Part shown: one piece after another, positions 11,654 through 31,600 of the stretch | Numbering within the stretch: the stretch's first letter is position 1 | Layout of the letters: every line of letters starts with the position of its first letter | Assembly: GCA_964017045.1 (NCBI GenBank) | Contig: OZ024802.1 | Coordinates: forward strand, 10,304,435 to 10,368,434 | DNA length: 64,000 nt | Reading direction: 5' to 3' | Source of the DNA: Omphiscola glabra | Taxonomy: Eukaryota > Mollusca > Gastropoda > Lymnaeidae | Translations under genes and position numbers: made by a program | Notes under the pieces: generated by a model | What the model saw: the letters and a program-made list of their open reading frames with translations, nothing else | Database searches by the model: none | What the model was told of the DNA's origin: nothing

Positions 11654-12081
11654 GCTATTGGTACCCGGGTACCAGAATTGAGAGGTTGGGATTAAAAAAG
11701 GATTTTAAATATTATTGTTGGGTTTGTAAAACCAAATGATGTATCAAAAGAAAGATAATTGAATGTAATATACGTTTGTAAACTTAATTCTTCATTTTAA
11801 CTAAAATTAAACTACTACAAATGACATCCGAATAGCATTAGTCAAAATGGACCCAGACACGCAGCGCCGCCATTCGCACCCGGGTACCATTAGAATCAAT
11901 GCTATTCGGATGTCATTTGTGGTAGTTTATTTTAGTTAAACTGAAGAATTAAGTTCACAAACATATTGTCCATTCATTTATCATTCATTTGATACCTTAT
12001 TTTGTCTTACTTACCCAACAATAATATTTTTAATAGTTTTTTAATCCCAATCTCTCACTTCTGGTACCCGGGTACGAATAG
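11654..12081. mobile_element. Palindromic fold-back element bounded by ggtacccgggtacc
   Basis: Two arms of about 185-190 bp (11,654-11,841 and 11,897-12,081) are inverted copies of each other, both beginning at their outer end with the palindrome gtacccgggtac after ctatt. A spacer of about 55 bp contains a third copy of the palindrome (cacccgggtaccat). A diverged copy of one arm is at about 56,793-56,963. Arm sequences differ by scattered substitutions. This is a fold-back/MITE-like structure; its superfamily is unknown. Confidence 0.8.
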
Positions 12082-12089
12082 TCGCAGCC

Positions 12090-12510
12090 TTTTTTAAAAC
12101 CTCCCTTTTTAATGACCTTCACTTTGTGCATTACGCCCCCCCCCCCCCATTTAGACACACCCCCACACATTTTTTGTTGTCGTTTTCCCAGAAGAGCTGT
12201 CTTGTTCTCAGGTTTCAGTCCCAACAGTAAGCGTGCAGATACTAGCCGACAGGATCTGGATTCGTCCCAATTATTTTTGCTATAAATGTCACCTATCTGC
12301 TATAAGGGATGCTAAGAGAATAATGTTTTAACACCATGTCGTTATCAAGTATGAACGTGGGAACGTTTGAAGCATCGTTTAAAATGTACACGTTGCATGG
12401 CAAAGTGGCATCCACAGTCATTTCCCTTTTAGCGAATGCTAACTGCCCTTATTACGACAGCTATGACGTCATGTTCATTGCGACTTTATGCTCTTTCCGC
12501 CAATGGTGCA
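12090..12510. other. Intergenic sequence with a C-run
   Basis: A run of 13 C lies at 12,137-12,149. An open frame at 12,336-12,530 ends by running into an array of caag|gtaggt words. No known domain was recognised in it. Confidence 0.4.
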
Positions 12511-12707
12511 GGTGTAATGTTACAAGGTAGGTGTAATGTTACAAGGTAGGTGTAATGTTACAAGGTTGGTGTAGTGGTACAAGGTTGGTATAATGTTACA
12601 AAGTAGGTTTAAATTTTACCAGGTAGGTGTAGTGGTACAAGTTATGTGTAGTGTTACAAGGCAGATGTAGTGGTACAAGGCAGATGTAGTTATACAAGGT
12701 GGGGACG
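12511..12707. repeat. Degenerate short tandem repeat with acaaggtagg words
   Basis: Loose repeats of about 18-19 bp built on gtgtaatgttacaaggtag and variants. It appears to be a diverged precursor or flank of the 37-bp array that begins beyond the MITE at 12,716. Many copies contain caag|gtaggt, a 5' splice-site-like word. Confidence 0.8.
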
Positions 12708-12715
12708 CGGTGAGT

Positions 12716-12902
12716 CAGGGCCGGCCTTAGGCCACTGCAACCTATGCGGCCGCATTGGGCCCCGCACTTTTATAGGCCCCGCCCCGAATTTATTTTCTAA
12801 TACAAAATCTTAATTTTCACTTATTATCCTTATCCTCTACCCAGAATGGGCCCCGCGCAATCCGTTTCGCATAGGGCCCCGCAATTGTTAGGGTCGGCCC
12901 TG
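12716..12902. mobile_element. 187-bp hAT-type MITE with 8-bp target duplication
   Basis: The left terminus cagggccggccttag and the right terminus, reverse complemented, cagggccgaccctaa form imperfect inverted repeats. The flanking 8 bp are identical on both sides: cggtgagt at 12,708-12,715 and 12,903-12,910. An 8-bp duplication and a CAGGG start are typical of the hAT superfamily. The interior is GC-rich at both ends (gggccccgc words) with no coding potential. It inserted between the degenerate array and the 37-bp array. Confidence 0.88.
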
Positions 12903-12910
12903 CGGTGAGT

Positions 12911-13712
12911 GTGTTAGAGACTGTACCTGTAGTGGTACAAGGTGAGTGTGTTAGAGACTGTACCTGTAGTGGTACAAGGTGAGTGTGTTAGAGACTGTAC
13001 CTGTAGTGGTACAAGGTGAGTGTGTCAGAGACTGTACCTGTAGTGGTACAAGGTGAGTTTGTCAGAGACTGTACCTGTAGTGGTACAAGGTGAGTGTGTC
13101 AGAGACTGTACCTGTAGTGGTACAAGGTGAGTGTGTCAGAGACTGTACCTGTAGTGGTACAAGGTGAGTGTGTCAGAGACTGTACCTGTAGTGGTACAAG
13201 GTGAGTGTGTTAGAGACTGTACCTGTAGTGGTACAAGGTGAGTGTGTCAGAGACTGTACCTGTAGGGGTACAAGGTGAGTGTGTCAGAGACTGTACCTGT
13301 AGTGGTACAAGGTGAGTGTGTTGGATACTGTACCTGTAATGGTACAAGGTGAGTGTGTCAGAGACTTTACCTGTAGTGGTACAAGGTGAGTGTGTTAGAG
13401 ACTGTACCTGTAGTGGTACAAGGTGAGTGTGTCAGAGACTGTACCTGTAGTGGTACAAGGTGAGTATGTTAGAGACTGTACCTGTAGTGGTACAAGGTGA
13501 GTGTGTTAGAGACTGTACCTGTAGTGTTACAAGGTGAGTGTGTCAGAGACTGTACCTGTAGTGGTACAAGGTGAGTGTGTCAGAGATTGTACCTGTAGTG
13601 GTACAAGGTGAGTGTGTCAGAGACTATACATGTAGTTGTACAAGGTGAGTGTGTCAGAGACTATACATGTAGTGGTACAAGGTGATTGTGTCAGAGACTG
13701 TACCTGTAGTGG
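12911..13712. repeat. 37-bp tandem array, about 21 copies, each with a 5' splice-site consensus
   Basis: The unit contains gtacaaggtgagtgtgtcag and agactgtacctgtagtg. Almost every copy includes acaag|gtgagtgtg, an excellent match to a metazoan 5' splice site. Copies differ mainly at gtcaga/gttaga. I could not identify an exon belonging to it. Confidence 0.95.
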
Positions 13713-13715
13713 TTG

Positions 13716-14320
13716 GACTCGAGGACTAGGTACTTCCTCCTACCATTATAATTTACCTAAAATTTGCTGCACCCCATTAAAGTATTGTTATCTCGTCTCC
13801 CAAGATCCGGCAACTGTCCAGATTTTCTTTGACCATATCTGACCTCCTTTGTTTTGTGTCGTATTCAAGTTGCCCTATAAAAGCAGATAAATGTCTGTGC
13901 AGTTTGTTGTATCATATCCGCAATGTCGACGTGTTTGGTGTCAGGTAATGGCATAACCGCTTCGTTAATTTCACCACTGGGACTGCGGTTACTTTGATCT
14001 GTGTACCAAAACGGTGGAATTTTCTTTTGCCTTGTGTAAACTTACTTAGTTCCCCTTTGAAGAGATGTTATGTTTAGATTTATCCTATCTTAATAAGTTG
14101 TTACGTTTAGGTTTATCCCAGTTTAATAAGATGTTATTTTTAAGTTTATCTTATCTTAATATGTTGTATACAATAATGATGGCAATTATGCTCATAGATG
14201 ATATAATAGGCGTGTCCGGTATTTTAATGTTTACATATACTTATCATCATAACGAACAGTTTAATTATTTGCCTAAAGTATAGTTTCCACACTGCCTTGT
14301 TAGGTTGTGCTAATGTTTGG
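13716..14320. other. Intergenic sequence with short internal repeats
   Basis: Around 14,065-14,165 three loose repeats of gttatgtttaggtttatcc occur. No gene is supported. Confidence 0.4.
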
Positions 14321-14322
14321 CT

Positions 14323-15392
14323 GTACTGGACCCTTTAAATGTGTATATGTACTGGACCCTTGTCAATGTTTGGCTGTACTGGACGCTTGTCAATGTTTGG
14401 CTGTACTGGACGCTTGTTAATGTTTGGCTGTACTGGACCCTTGTCAATGTTTGGCTGTACTGGACGCTTGTCAATGTTTGGCTGTACTGGACGCTTGTCA
14501 ATGTTTGGCTGTACTGGACCCTTGTCAATGTTTGGCTGTACTGGACGCTTGTCAATGTTTGGCTGTACTGGACGCTTGTCAATGTTTGGCTGTACTGGAC
14601 CCTTGTCAATGTTTGGCTGTACTGGACCCTTGTCAATGTTTGGCTGTACTGGACGCTTGTCAATGTTTGGCTGTACTGGACGCTTGTCAATGTTTGGCTG
14701 TACTGGACCCTTGTCAATGTTTGGCTGTACTGGACCCTTGTCAATGTTTGGCTGTACTGGACCCTTGTCAGTGTTTGGCTGTACTGGACCCTTGTCAGTG
14801 TTTGGCTGTACTGGACCCTTGTCAGTGTTTGGCTGTACTGGACCCTTGTCAATGTTTGGCTGTACTGGACCCTTGTCAGTGTTTGGCTGTACTGGACCCT
14901 TGTCAATGTTTGGCTGTACTGGACGCTTGTCAATGTTTGGCTGTACTGGACCCTTGTCAATGTTTGGCTGTACTGGACCCTTTGTCAATGTTTGGCTGTA
15001 CTGGACGCTTGTCAATGTTTGGCTGTATTGGACCCTTGTCAATGTTTGGCTGTACTGGACCCTTGTCAATGTTTGGCTGTACTGGACCCTTGTCAATGTT
15101 TGGCTGTACTGGACCCTTGTCAATGTTTGGCTGTACTGGACGCTTGTCAATGTTTGGCTGTACTGGACCCTTTTCAATGTTTGGCTGTATTGGACCCTTG
15201 TCAATGTTTGGCTGTACTGGACGCTTGTCAATGTTTGGCTGTACTGGACCCTTGTCAATGTTTGGCTGTACTGGACCCTTGTCAATGTTTGGCTGTACTG
15301 GACCCTTGTCAATGTTTGGCTGTACTGGACCCTTGTCAATGTTTGGCTGTACTGGACCCTTGCCAATGTTTGGCTGTACTGGACGCTTGTCC
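14323..15392. repeat. 27-bp tandem array, about 39 copies
   Basis: The unit contains tttggctgtactggaccctt followed by gtcaatg. Because 27 is a multiple of three and the unit lacks stops in most frames, open frames of more than 300 codons appear on both strands; they are repeat artefacts. Two main unit types (gacccttgtc and gacgcttgtc) alternate in a B-A-A pattern on the left, becoming mostly B in the centre. A single inserted T near 14,980 shifts all frames. Confidence 0.96.
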
Positions 15393-15720
15393 TTTGTCAG
15401 CAGAATGTGGCTGCTTAACTGTGCTTGAAATATATCCATTCATTTAAATAATGAAATGACCACTATATGGGATTTGAATATGCTGTTTTGTATGGTCCAA
15501 ATGGGGGATGTTTACCCAGTTCCAGTAACGTTGTACTTGTTTTACCCATACTTGATATACTCATACGGTATCATATTGAGTAGAACACGGAAGTGGTGAT
15601 ATGGATTAGAGGCTATTATTGTCAGCACTAAACGGTCCTTGTTTTTTTAATCGCCTGGTGGTCCTCAAACATTTCTGTCTCTGTGGTACTGCAACCGAGG
15701 TTTGATACAGCTCCTATCTC
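15393..15720. other. Intergenic sequence
   Basis: No feature supported. Confidence 0.4.
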
Positions 15721-15721
15721 G

Positions 15722-15935
15722 TCACGCTACTGGGTTGACTTTCACCTACAGAGCCCCAGACTCTGCCCTCTGTCTCAAGCTACTGGGTTGATGTGCACCT
15801 ACAGAGCCCCAGACTCTGCCCTCTGTCTCACGCTACTGGGCCGACGTGCACCTACAGAGCCTCATACTCTGCCCTCTGTCTCATGCTACTGGGTTGATGT
15901 GCACCTACAGAGCCCCATACTCTGCCCACTGTCTC
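15722..15935. repeat. 53-bp tandem array, 4 copies
   Basis: Repeat words (cacctacagagcc) start at 15,743, 15,796, 15,849 and 15,902, period 53. Confidence 0.92.
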
Positions 15936-16390
15936 GCCGATGGTTATATTTTACGGGGCAATGGGGAAATGGGTTAAAGTTCTCACCTTCGTTTCTCTAA
16001 GTTTCTGAAAAGGTCTGTCGTTTTATGAAATAATCCTATATCAGCCTTAATCCCTTCTAAACTGCTGTCATTTCTAGCATACATTCATGGCTGTCCCTCG
16101 AGATCGTGATGGGACAACAGATTACAAGGGAGACAAATTTCTTACTTCTACCTCCCGGGCGATGGATGACGTCACATTGACTTTTCCTAAAGCAACTTTT
16201 TTTGTTGTGGGGGGGGGGGGGGGTAGGTAGTCTGGATTTCTTGAATGATGAGTGTCTTGACCTTTGAACTGGCTTGAAATACGCGCTGCATTAATTCATC
16301 TGCTGGCTTAGTCTAGATCTAGGATGTACAGGTGTGATGACGCTGTTCAGCCACGCGTGGCTGGCCCGAGGGAGTGGTCACGGATATGGT
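15936..16390. other. Intergenic sequence with G-run
   Basis: A 15-G run occurs near 16,209-16,223. Nothing else recognisable. Confidence 0.4.
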
Positions 16391-16519
16391 TTGAGATATA
16401 TAGGGTAAGAGTGTGTGGCGTGAACAGACAATACCGCATTGTACGAATTCTAGTTCCTGTGGTGTTCCGTTACGTAGTGGATATTTGATTTAACACAAGA
16501 GGTTAATAAGGATTTAACG
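16391..16519 (+). promoter_or_regulatory. Candidate promoter plus non-coding first exon (tentative)
   Basis: A TATA-like gagatatatagg at about 16,391 is followed about 120 bp later by a strong 5' splice site, aacg|gtgagtaca, after 16,519. The stretch between is GC-richer than its surroundings. It could be a first exon of the UAP1 gene, whose coding exon begins after a 3' splice site at 20,957, but nothing in the sequence links the two directly. Confidence 0.2.
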
Positions 16520-16539
16520 GTGAGTACAATCGTCATGTA

Positions 16540-16650
16540 TCGATATTGGAAGATACCCGGTACGATATTGGAAGATACCGGTACGATATATATATATAAT
16601 ATAATATAATAATATATATATTCGATATATATATATATATATATATTTAT
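16540..16650. repeat. Short repeats and AT microsatellite
   Basis: Two copies of cgatattggaagatacccgg (second copy one base shorter) followed by a TA microsatellite at about 16,588-16,647. Confidence 0.85.
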
Positions 16651-17330
16651 TGAATACCTTTATCGATTCTTGTAAAAGTTATCGAGTGAAGACAACTAGT
16701 TCACAATATGGGTTCCAGTATTTCGAGCGCCAATGGAAAATTGTGTACACAAACATTCAGAGTTGTCTGGACAGATGTTGAGTCTATAAATCCACTAGTC
16801 CGCTTCTTTTCTTTCTGTGCGTTTGTTAGGTTCACGAGGCTGTACTTATCTTACAATGTCTATCACTGGAAACACGACGGATCGTTTCTTGGAATTGTTG
16901 AAGTCTTGGAATCTTGACGATGAAGTACACCAATGATGTTAACCCAGTGACTTATGGGCAGGGGTGTAGCTTGGGTATTTGGCACGCTATTGCTCATTTT
17001 TTTTTTGTGGCTATTTTTTAAGACTTTGTTGTGAATAATTAGGAAGTCGGTTGAATATTCTTGCAAGTAAAATTCAAAGGATCGAAAATATACTGGGTGT
17101 ATGCTGTTAAAGTGTTTAATTTGCGCTGTATTAACTCTGAGAGAGTTGGGAATAACCATTGAATTAATAGAAATTAAGGTTTTTTGGCTCCCCTTCAAGT
17201 GGCGCCCAGGGCATCTGCCATACTCTACGTACGCCACTGCTTATGGTAAGTTATGGCTGTCATCTGGAACGTGTCACCAGTGTTTACTGTGAGACTTAAG
17301 ATGTAATCTCATGTCACTGGTAATGTCATG

Positions 17331-17696
17331 AACATGATCTAGTTTATACTTATCAACATGACCTAGTTTATACTTATCAACATGACCTAGTTTATACTTA
17401 TCAACATGATCTAGTTTATACTTATCAACATGATCTTATCAACGTGATCTAGTTTATACTTATCAACATGATCATAGTTTATATTCATCAACATGATCTA
17501 GTTTATACTCATCAACATGATCTAGTTTATACTTATCAACATGATCTAGTTTATACTTATCAACATGATCTAGTTTATACTCATCAACATAATCTAGTTT
17601 CTACTCATCAACATGATCTAGTTTATACTCATCAACATGATCTAGTTTATACTTATCAACATGATCTAGTTTATACTTATCAACATGATCTAGTTT
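17331..17696. repeat. 24-bp tandem array, about 15 copies
   Basis: The unit contains catgatctagtttatactta followed by tcaa. Variants are tactcatcaa and one truncated copy near 17,430. The in-frame open reading frame through it (Y-x-H-Q-H-D-L-V) is due to the 24-bp period. Confidence 0.94.
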
Positions 17697-18640
17697 TATG
17701 CTTCCGACGTCTCGTCCACCTACCCATCCCTCTCCCCCTTTCTATCAGGTCCGCCTATGGAACATGGGGTGCATTCAAGTACCGTAGTTGTGGGCCATTT
17801 TTAAAGGACAGCACCCCAGTGACGTCATACCACGTAGGTTTAAAAAATGATAATCAGTGATGTCACATGTCGTGATTGGACTAGCCGCCAATGAGTGGTT
17901 TGATCACAGTCACTGACCAACCATTGGGTCATCACAGACTGTGATCGTTTTCTCCAGCAGATTGACGGTATTTCTCCATCCAATCCAGGGCCTAGTACTA
18001 CTCAATGGTTTGTGCGTAGGCTCTATCAGATTGTGGTGACGCAACAGGTGTGTGTGTGAGGGGGGGGGTGCTGTGGTGTTAGGGGTGGGCACTGCGACGA
18101 TAACTTCCTGGCGAGGAGGACAGGGTTATTGTTGTCGCACAATATTTACGCGTGACGATATTTGAGCGGACGTTGATGGCCGTGTTGTGCACTAAGTCGT
18201 GTGCCGGTCTGCTGCTTTTTTGTGGCTGCACTTCTGTCCTAGGTTGTTGTTTCTAGCCTTTCATCAGAACGGGCACCCAGGAGTTGACTCTGTTGTTATA
18301 TAATATGACACGTGTTCTAAGTCATGTGCTCTATACGTTATACTGTGTGTGTTAACCACCGTTCAAAGTAATCCATAGTCGAGCAGTGAGTCAAGTGAGT
18401 ACCGCACTAACACTATAACATTACTTACCTATGTGTTAACAAATAAGTCAATGTTTTTAATGTCTGTGTAATGATTAGAAGTTGAAACCTAATCATGGGA
18501 GGGGGGGGGGAGAAGGGGATTGTTTTGGGGGGGGGTAGTTTTAGTTTCTGCATGTGAGGTTGTTTTTGGGGGGTTTAATAATGTATTTGTGTGGTAAGAG
18601 CAAAGGTGATCGTGTAGAATGTAGAACAGGCTACATTAGT
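17697..18640. other. Intergenic sequence with candidate first exon
   Basis: Includes G-runs at 18,061, 18,501 and 18,530. At 18,290-18,394 a TATA-like gttatataatatg is followed by a stretch ending in gtcaa|gtgagtacc, a second candidate promoter and first exon for the downstream UAP1 gene. This is weak, positional evidence only. Confidence 0.25.
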
Positions 18641-18654
18641 GTTTCCAAAACGTT

Positions 18655-19419
18655 ATGGGAACCTCTCCACTACATTTTTACTATGGCTTATGGGAACCTC
18701 TCCACTACCTTTTTAGAACCTGTCCAATACATTGTTAGAATCTCTCCACTACATTGTTGGAACCTCTCCAATGCATTGTTAGAACCTCTCCACTGCTTTG
18801 CTAGAACCTCTCCACTGCATTGTTAGAACCTCTCCACTACACTGTTAGAACCTCTCCACTACATTGTTAATACCTCTCCACTACATTGTTAGAACCTCTC
18901 CACTACATTGTTAGAACCTCTCCACTACATTGTTAGAACCTCTCCACTACATTGTTAGAACCTCTCCACTACACTGTTAGAACCTCTCCACTACACTGTT
19001 AGAACCTCTCCACTACACTGTTAGAACCTCTCCACTACACTGTTAGAACCTCTCCACTACACTGTTAGAACCTCTCCACTACATTGTTAGAACCTCTCCA
19101 CTACACTGTTAGCACCTCTCCACTACACTGTTAGAACCTCTCCACTACACTGTTAGAACCTCTCCACTACACTGTTAGAAACTCTCCACTACATTGTTAG
19201 AACCTCTCCACTACATTGTTAGAACCTCTCCACTGCATTGTTAGAACCTCTCCACTGCATTGTTAGAACCTCTCCACTACATTGTTAGAACCTCTCCACT
19301 ACATTGTTAGAACCTCTCCACTACATTGTTAGAACCTCTCCACTACATTGTTAGAACCTCTCCACTACATTGTTAGAACCTCTCCACTACATTGTTAGAA
19401 CCTCTCCACTACATTGCTA
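18655..19419. repeat. 22-bp tandem array, about 35 copies
   Basis: The unit is cctctccactacattgttag plus two A; a second common variant has tacactgttag. Variant copies are grouped in blocks (acattg blocks at the ends, acactg block in the centre), which indicates block-wise amplification. Confidence 0.96.
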
Positions 19420-19930
19420 CTACGGCAAAAAACGAAATGGTGCTATTTACAAGCTTCAGTATCTCTTGTATAACAAATGTTATCTCTCTTTATCGAGGGA
19501 TTGCAGTGAATCTGTCATGTTTCAAGTAGTATAATCTGTTATCTCCAGTCACAGTTATGCCTCCTGTCACTGTTATGCCTCCTGTCACACAAACACGCGA
19601 TGGGCTATCCTAATATAACTGGGAAGTATTAAATGAGCCCCCACCCCTCCCATTATTTTCTTAACCCCCCCCCCCCCCCCACTCGAATCAAATCTCTATC
19701 TTTGAGGATTTTACAAAATTAAATCAGATACTTAAAATTCGTGGAAATGTATTTTATCAGAAAAGACGTAATGGTGAACCCAGTGTTGGCCACTGATAAT
19801 AGTTAATGATCAGATCTACAGAATTATCATCAGTGAAGTCGGTGGTGTCCTTGATGTTATCCGTCTCCTGACCTGTGGATAATCATTTTTGAAAAGGTCA
19901 AGGCTGTAGTTATCAAAAATGCGAGAAACA
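19420..19930. other. Intergenic sequence with a C-run
   Basis: A 15-C run lies near 19,666-19,680. No gene is supported. Confidence 0.4.
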
Positions 19931-19934
19931 TTGG

Positions 19935-20222
19935 GGTAGGCCATTGGTCAAATTGTTGTAGTCTAAGTCTGTATAAAGGTCCAACTGTCCAATTCTAAGC
20001 CAGCCTAAAGGTCAAATTGTCAATGCCTAGACCAGACTAAATTTCTAACAATCAGAGTCTAGGCCCGTCCATAAATCAAACTGTAAAAAGTATGGGTCCG
20101 TCTATCAGTCCAACTGTCTAAGTCTAGACCAGTCTACCAGTCTAAATGTAAAAGTTCTGACCGATCTATCAGTTAAACTGTCAAAGACTAACCGAGACTG
20201 AAGATCAAACTGTCTCAGCCAA
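19935..20222. repeat. Degenerate tandem repeat, unit about 30-35 bp
   Basis: Repeated words such as gtccaactgtc, tctagaccagtcta and gatcaaactgtc recur about nine times at irregular spacing. This is an old, strongly diverged minisatellite. Confidence 0.6.
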
Positions 20223-20643
20223 GGTATTTCTGTATCAGTTCATGAACTTTGACCAACAGTAGAATTAATCACCTGGAGCTTTAGTTTTTTAATTTTATTT
20301 GTATAAATGAATAATGAATGAGATTAATGATTTCTTCAGTTAAGCTGGAGGTGAGATTATTGATAAAACTATTCTTGGATAAATTAAGGTAGAAAGTGTT
20401 TTGAAAAAAATTGATGTGGAGACAGAGATGAGAGATGAAAAAGATTTATTCTGATATTTTTAATGTATCCTTTTTTTTTAATTATTAAAAACTATTAATT
20501 TTCAATCATTCATTTTTTTTTATGTCCTCAAAATTTGGTTTAAGCCACAGGAGGCAGAATAAATAGGACCAAGGACCCAAGCTTAATTTGCTTACTTTTG
20601 TGATGTGATTTTGTGACCTGGTTGTGGTGCAGTGAAATGAGAC

Positions 20644-20850
20644 TTGGTGTTTGTCAATTAAATTTGGCCCTTTTTGTAGGGAAGATGGTGTTTGTCAGTT
20701 AAATGTGGCAGTGTTTGTAGGGAAGATAGTGATTGTCAATTACATGTGGCCTTGTTTGTAGGGAAGATGGTGATTGTCAATTACATGTGGCCTTGTTTGT
20801 AGGGAAGATGGTGATTGTCAATTAAATGTGGCCCTGTTTATTGGGAAGAC
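20644..20850. repeat. 41-bp tandem array, about 5 copies
   Basis: gtagggaagatggtgattgt recurs at 20,676, 20,717, 20,758 and 20,799. It lies just upstream of the UAP1 leader exon. Confidence 0.92.
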
Positions 20851-20956
20851 ATTAAAACAGAGACAGTTTATGGCATTGTCATAAAATCTGTGCTTCCTGA
20901 ATAATATTTTAACAAGTGACCTAGTTCAGATTTTTTTCTAATTTTTGTCTTTTCAG

Positions 20957-21089
20957 TTGTGTCTGATATTCAAGTGTAGCTGACATCCAGGGGTCAAACT
21001 ATTTCACACTACCGACACACAGCATTGCAATTCAACAAAACTATTAAACAAAATTAAACAAAACTATTTCAAGAGATCAACACCACAGG
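20957..21089 (+). other. UAP1: UAP1 5' UTR part of first coding exon
   Basis: A clear 3' splice site, tttttgtcttttcag, ends at 20,956. The 133 nt from there to the ATG at 21,090 contain in-frame stops and no upstream coding signal, so this is untranslated leader joined to an upstream non-coding exon that I could not place with certainty. Confidence 0.6.
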
Positions 21090-30607
<9,518 letters not shown>

Positions 30608-31600
30608 TGTATCCATTGGCTAACTCTAAATGCTGAAAAACTATGCAACCAATCATATTTCATCATTATTATTTTTCACCATGTACATGTACAATAACAA
30701 AATATATTTATTTAATGTTCTTCCTAAAAAATGTACATTATTAAAAGCTCATTTAATTATAGATAGAGCATCAAAGTGCTTTTTAAGAATTGTAAAACAG
30801 AAATTACCTAGCAACATTTTTTTAACAAAATGCAACCACTTGTTGATAGGCTAAATTAAATTGTATTAATGTATGACATTGTAAGGTAAGTTATTTTAAT
30901 TAATGACCCTGAGAACTAATCAACTAGAATGTCAACAAATTGGGTCTGGTGTATTCATTGATTATTCTCAAGGAAATAAGACCAAACATTTGTTTTTATG
31001 AATTAAAGTAAGTTATCATGTATTTGAACCCTGTGTTGAACAATTCTACAACTTATGTTTTTTCCAATTTTTAATACAACATACTTTAGATAATTACTGA
31101 CAATGTTGCTCACAATGTTGATAATCTTCAATCATGTGTCCCATATTTAAAGAATTGTTAATTGGGGTAGAGGGAATATTGTAAGACAATTCATGTGAGG
31201 GAAAATATGACTGCTTTTGTGTTTGTGTTTTCTGACACCATGTCACTCAAGCCCTTGGTAACTTAACATGACATGTTTTTATTTTGATTGATTGTCCATT
31301 GAAAGCTAGGGAAGACCTGCTAAAAGTGGTGGAGCAAACAAAGATTTTAACATTGAACACAAAAAAACACTGAAATTTAATTGTAAGCAGTGAGTCTAAC
31401 GTGTTCACCTTTAAAACATTTTAACAATTTGATATGGTAGATTGTGTTACTCATCATTATTTAGTTTCAGTGAGTTTATCCTCCAAACAATGGAAGTTTC
31501 CAAGGTTAATTTTTATTTTTGATAGATTGGAAAGTATTTACATATTTAAATTAATGTTACAGAATCTTCAATTGTTTAATAAACCACCATGTAGATTATT
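30608..31600 (+). other. UAP1: Probable UAP1 3' UTR
   Basis: AT-rich sequence after the TAA at 30,605. Candidate polyadenylation words are attaaa near 31,004 and aataaa at 31,578-31,583. The end cannot be fixed from sequence alone; transcripts could also end at the aataaa at 33,110-33,115. Confidence 0.4.

Noticed and set aside
14310..15447. Open frames up to 376 codons on both strands
   Set aside because: They are by-products of the 27-bp repeat; all frames repeat the same nine residues and no start, domain or splice context supports a protein.
16708..16917. Small protein beginning MGSSISS (myristoylation-like)
   Set aside because: No recognisable domain, no splice partner and no conservation evidence; the N-terminal motif alone is too weak.
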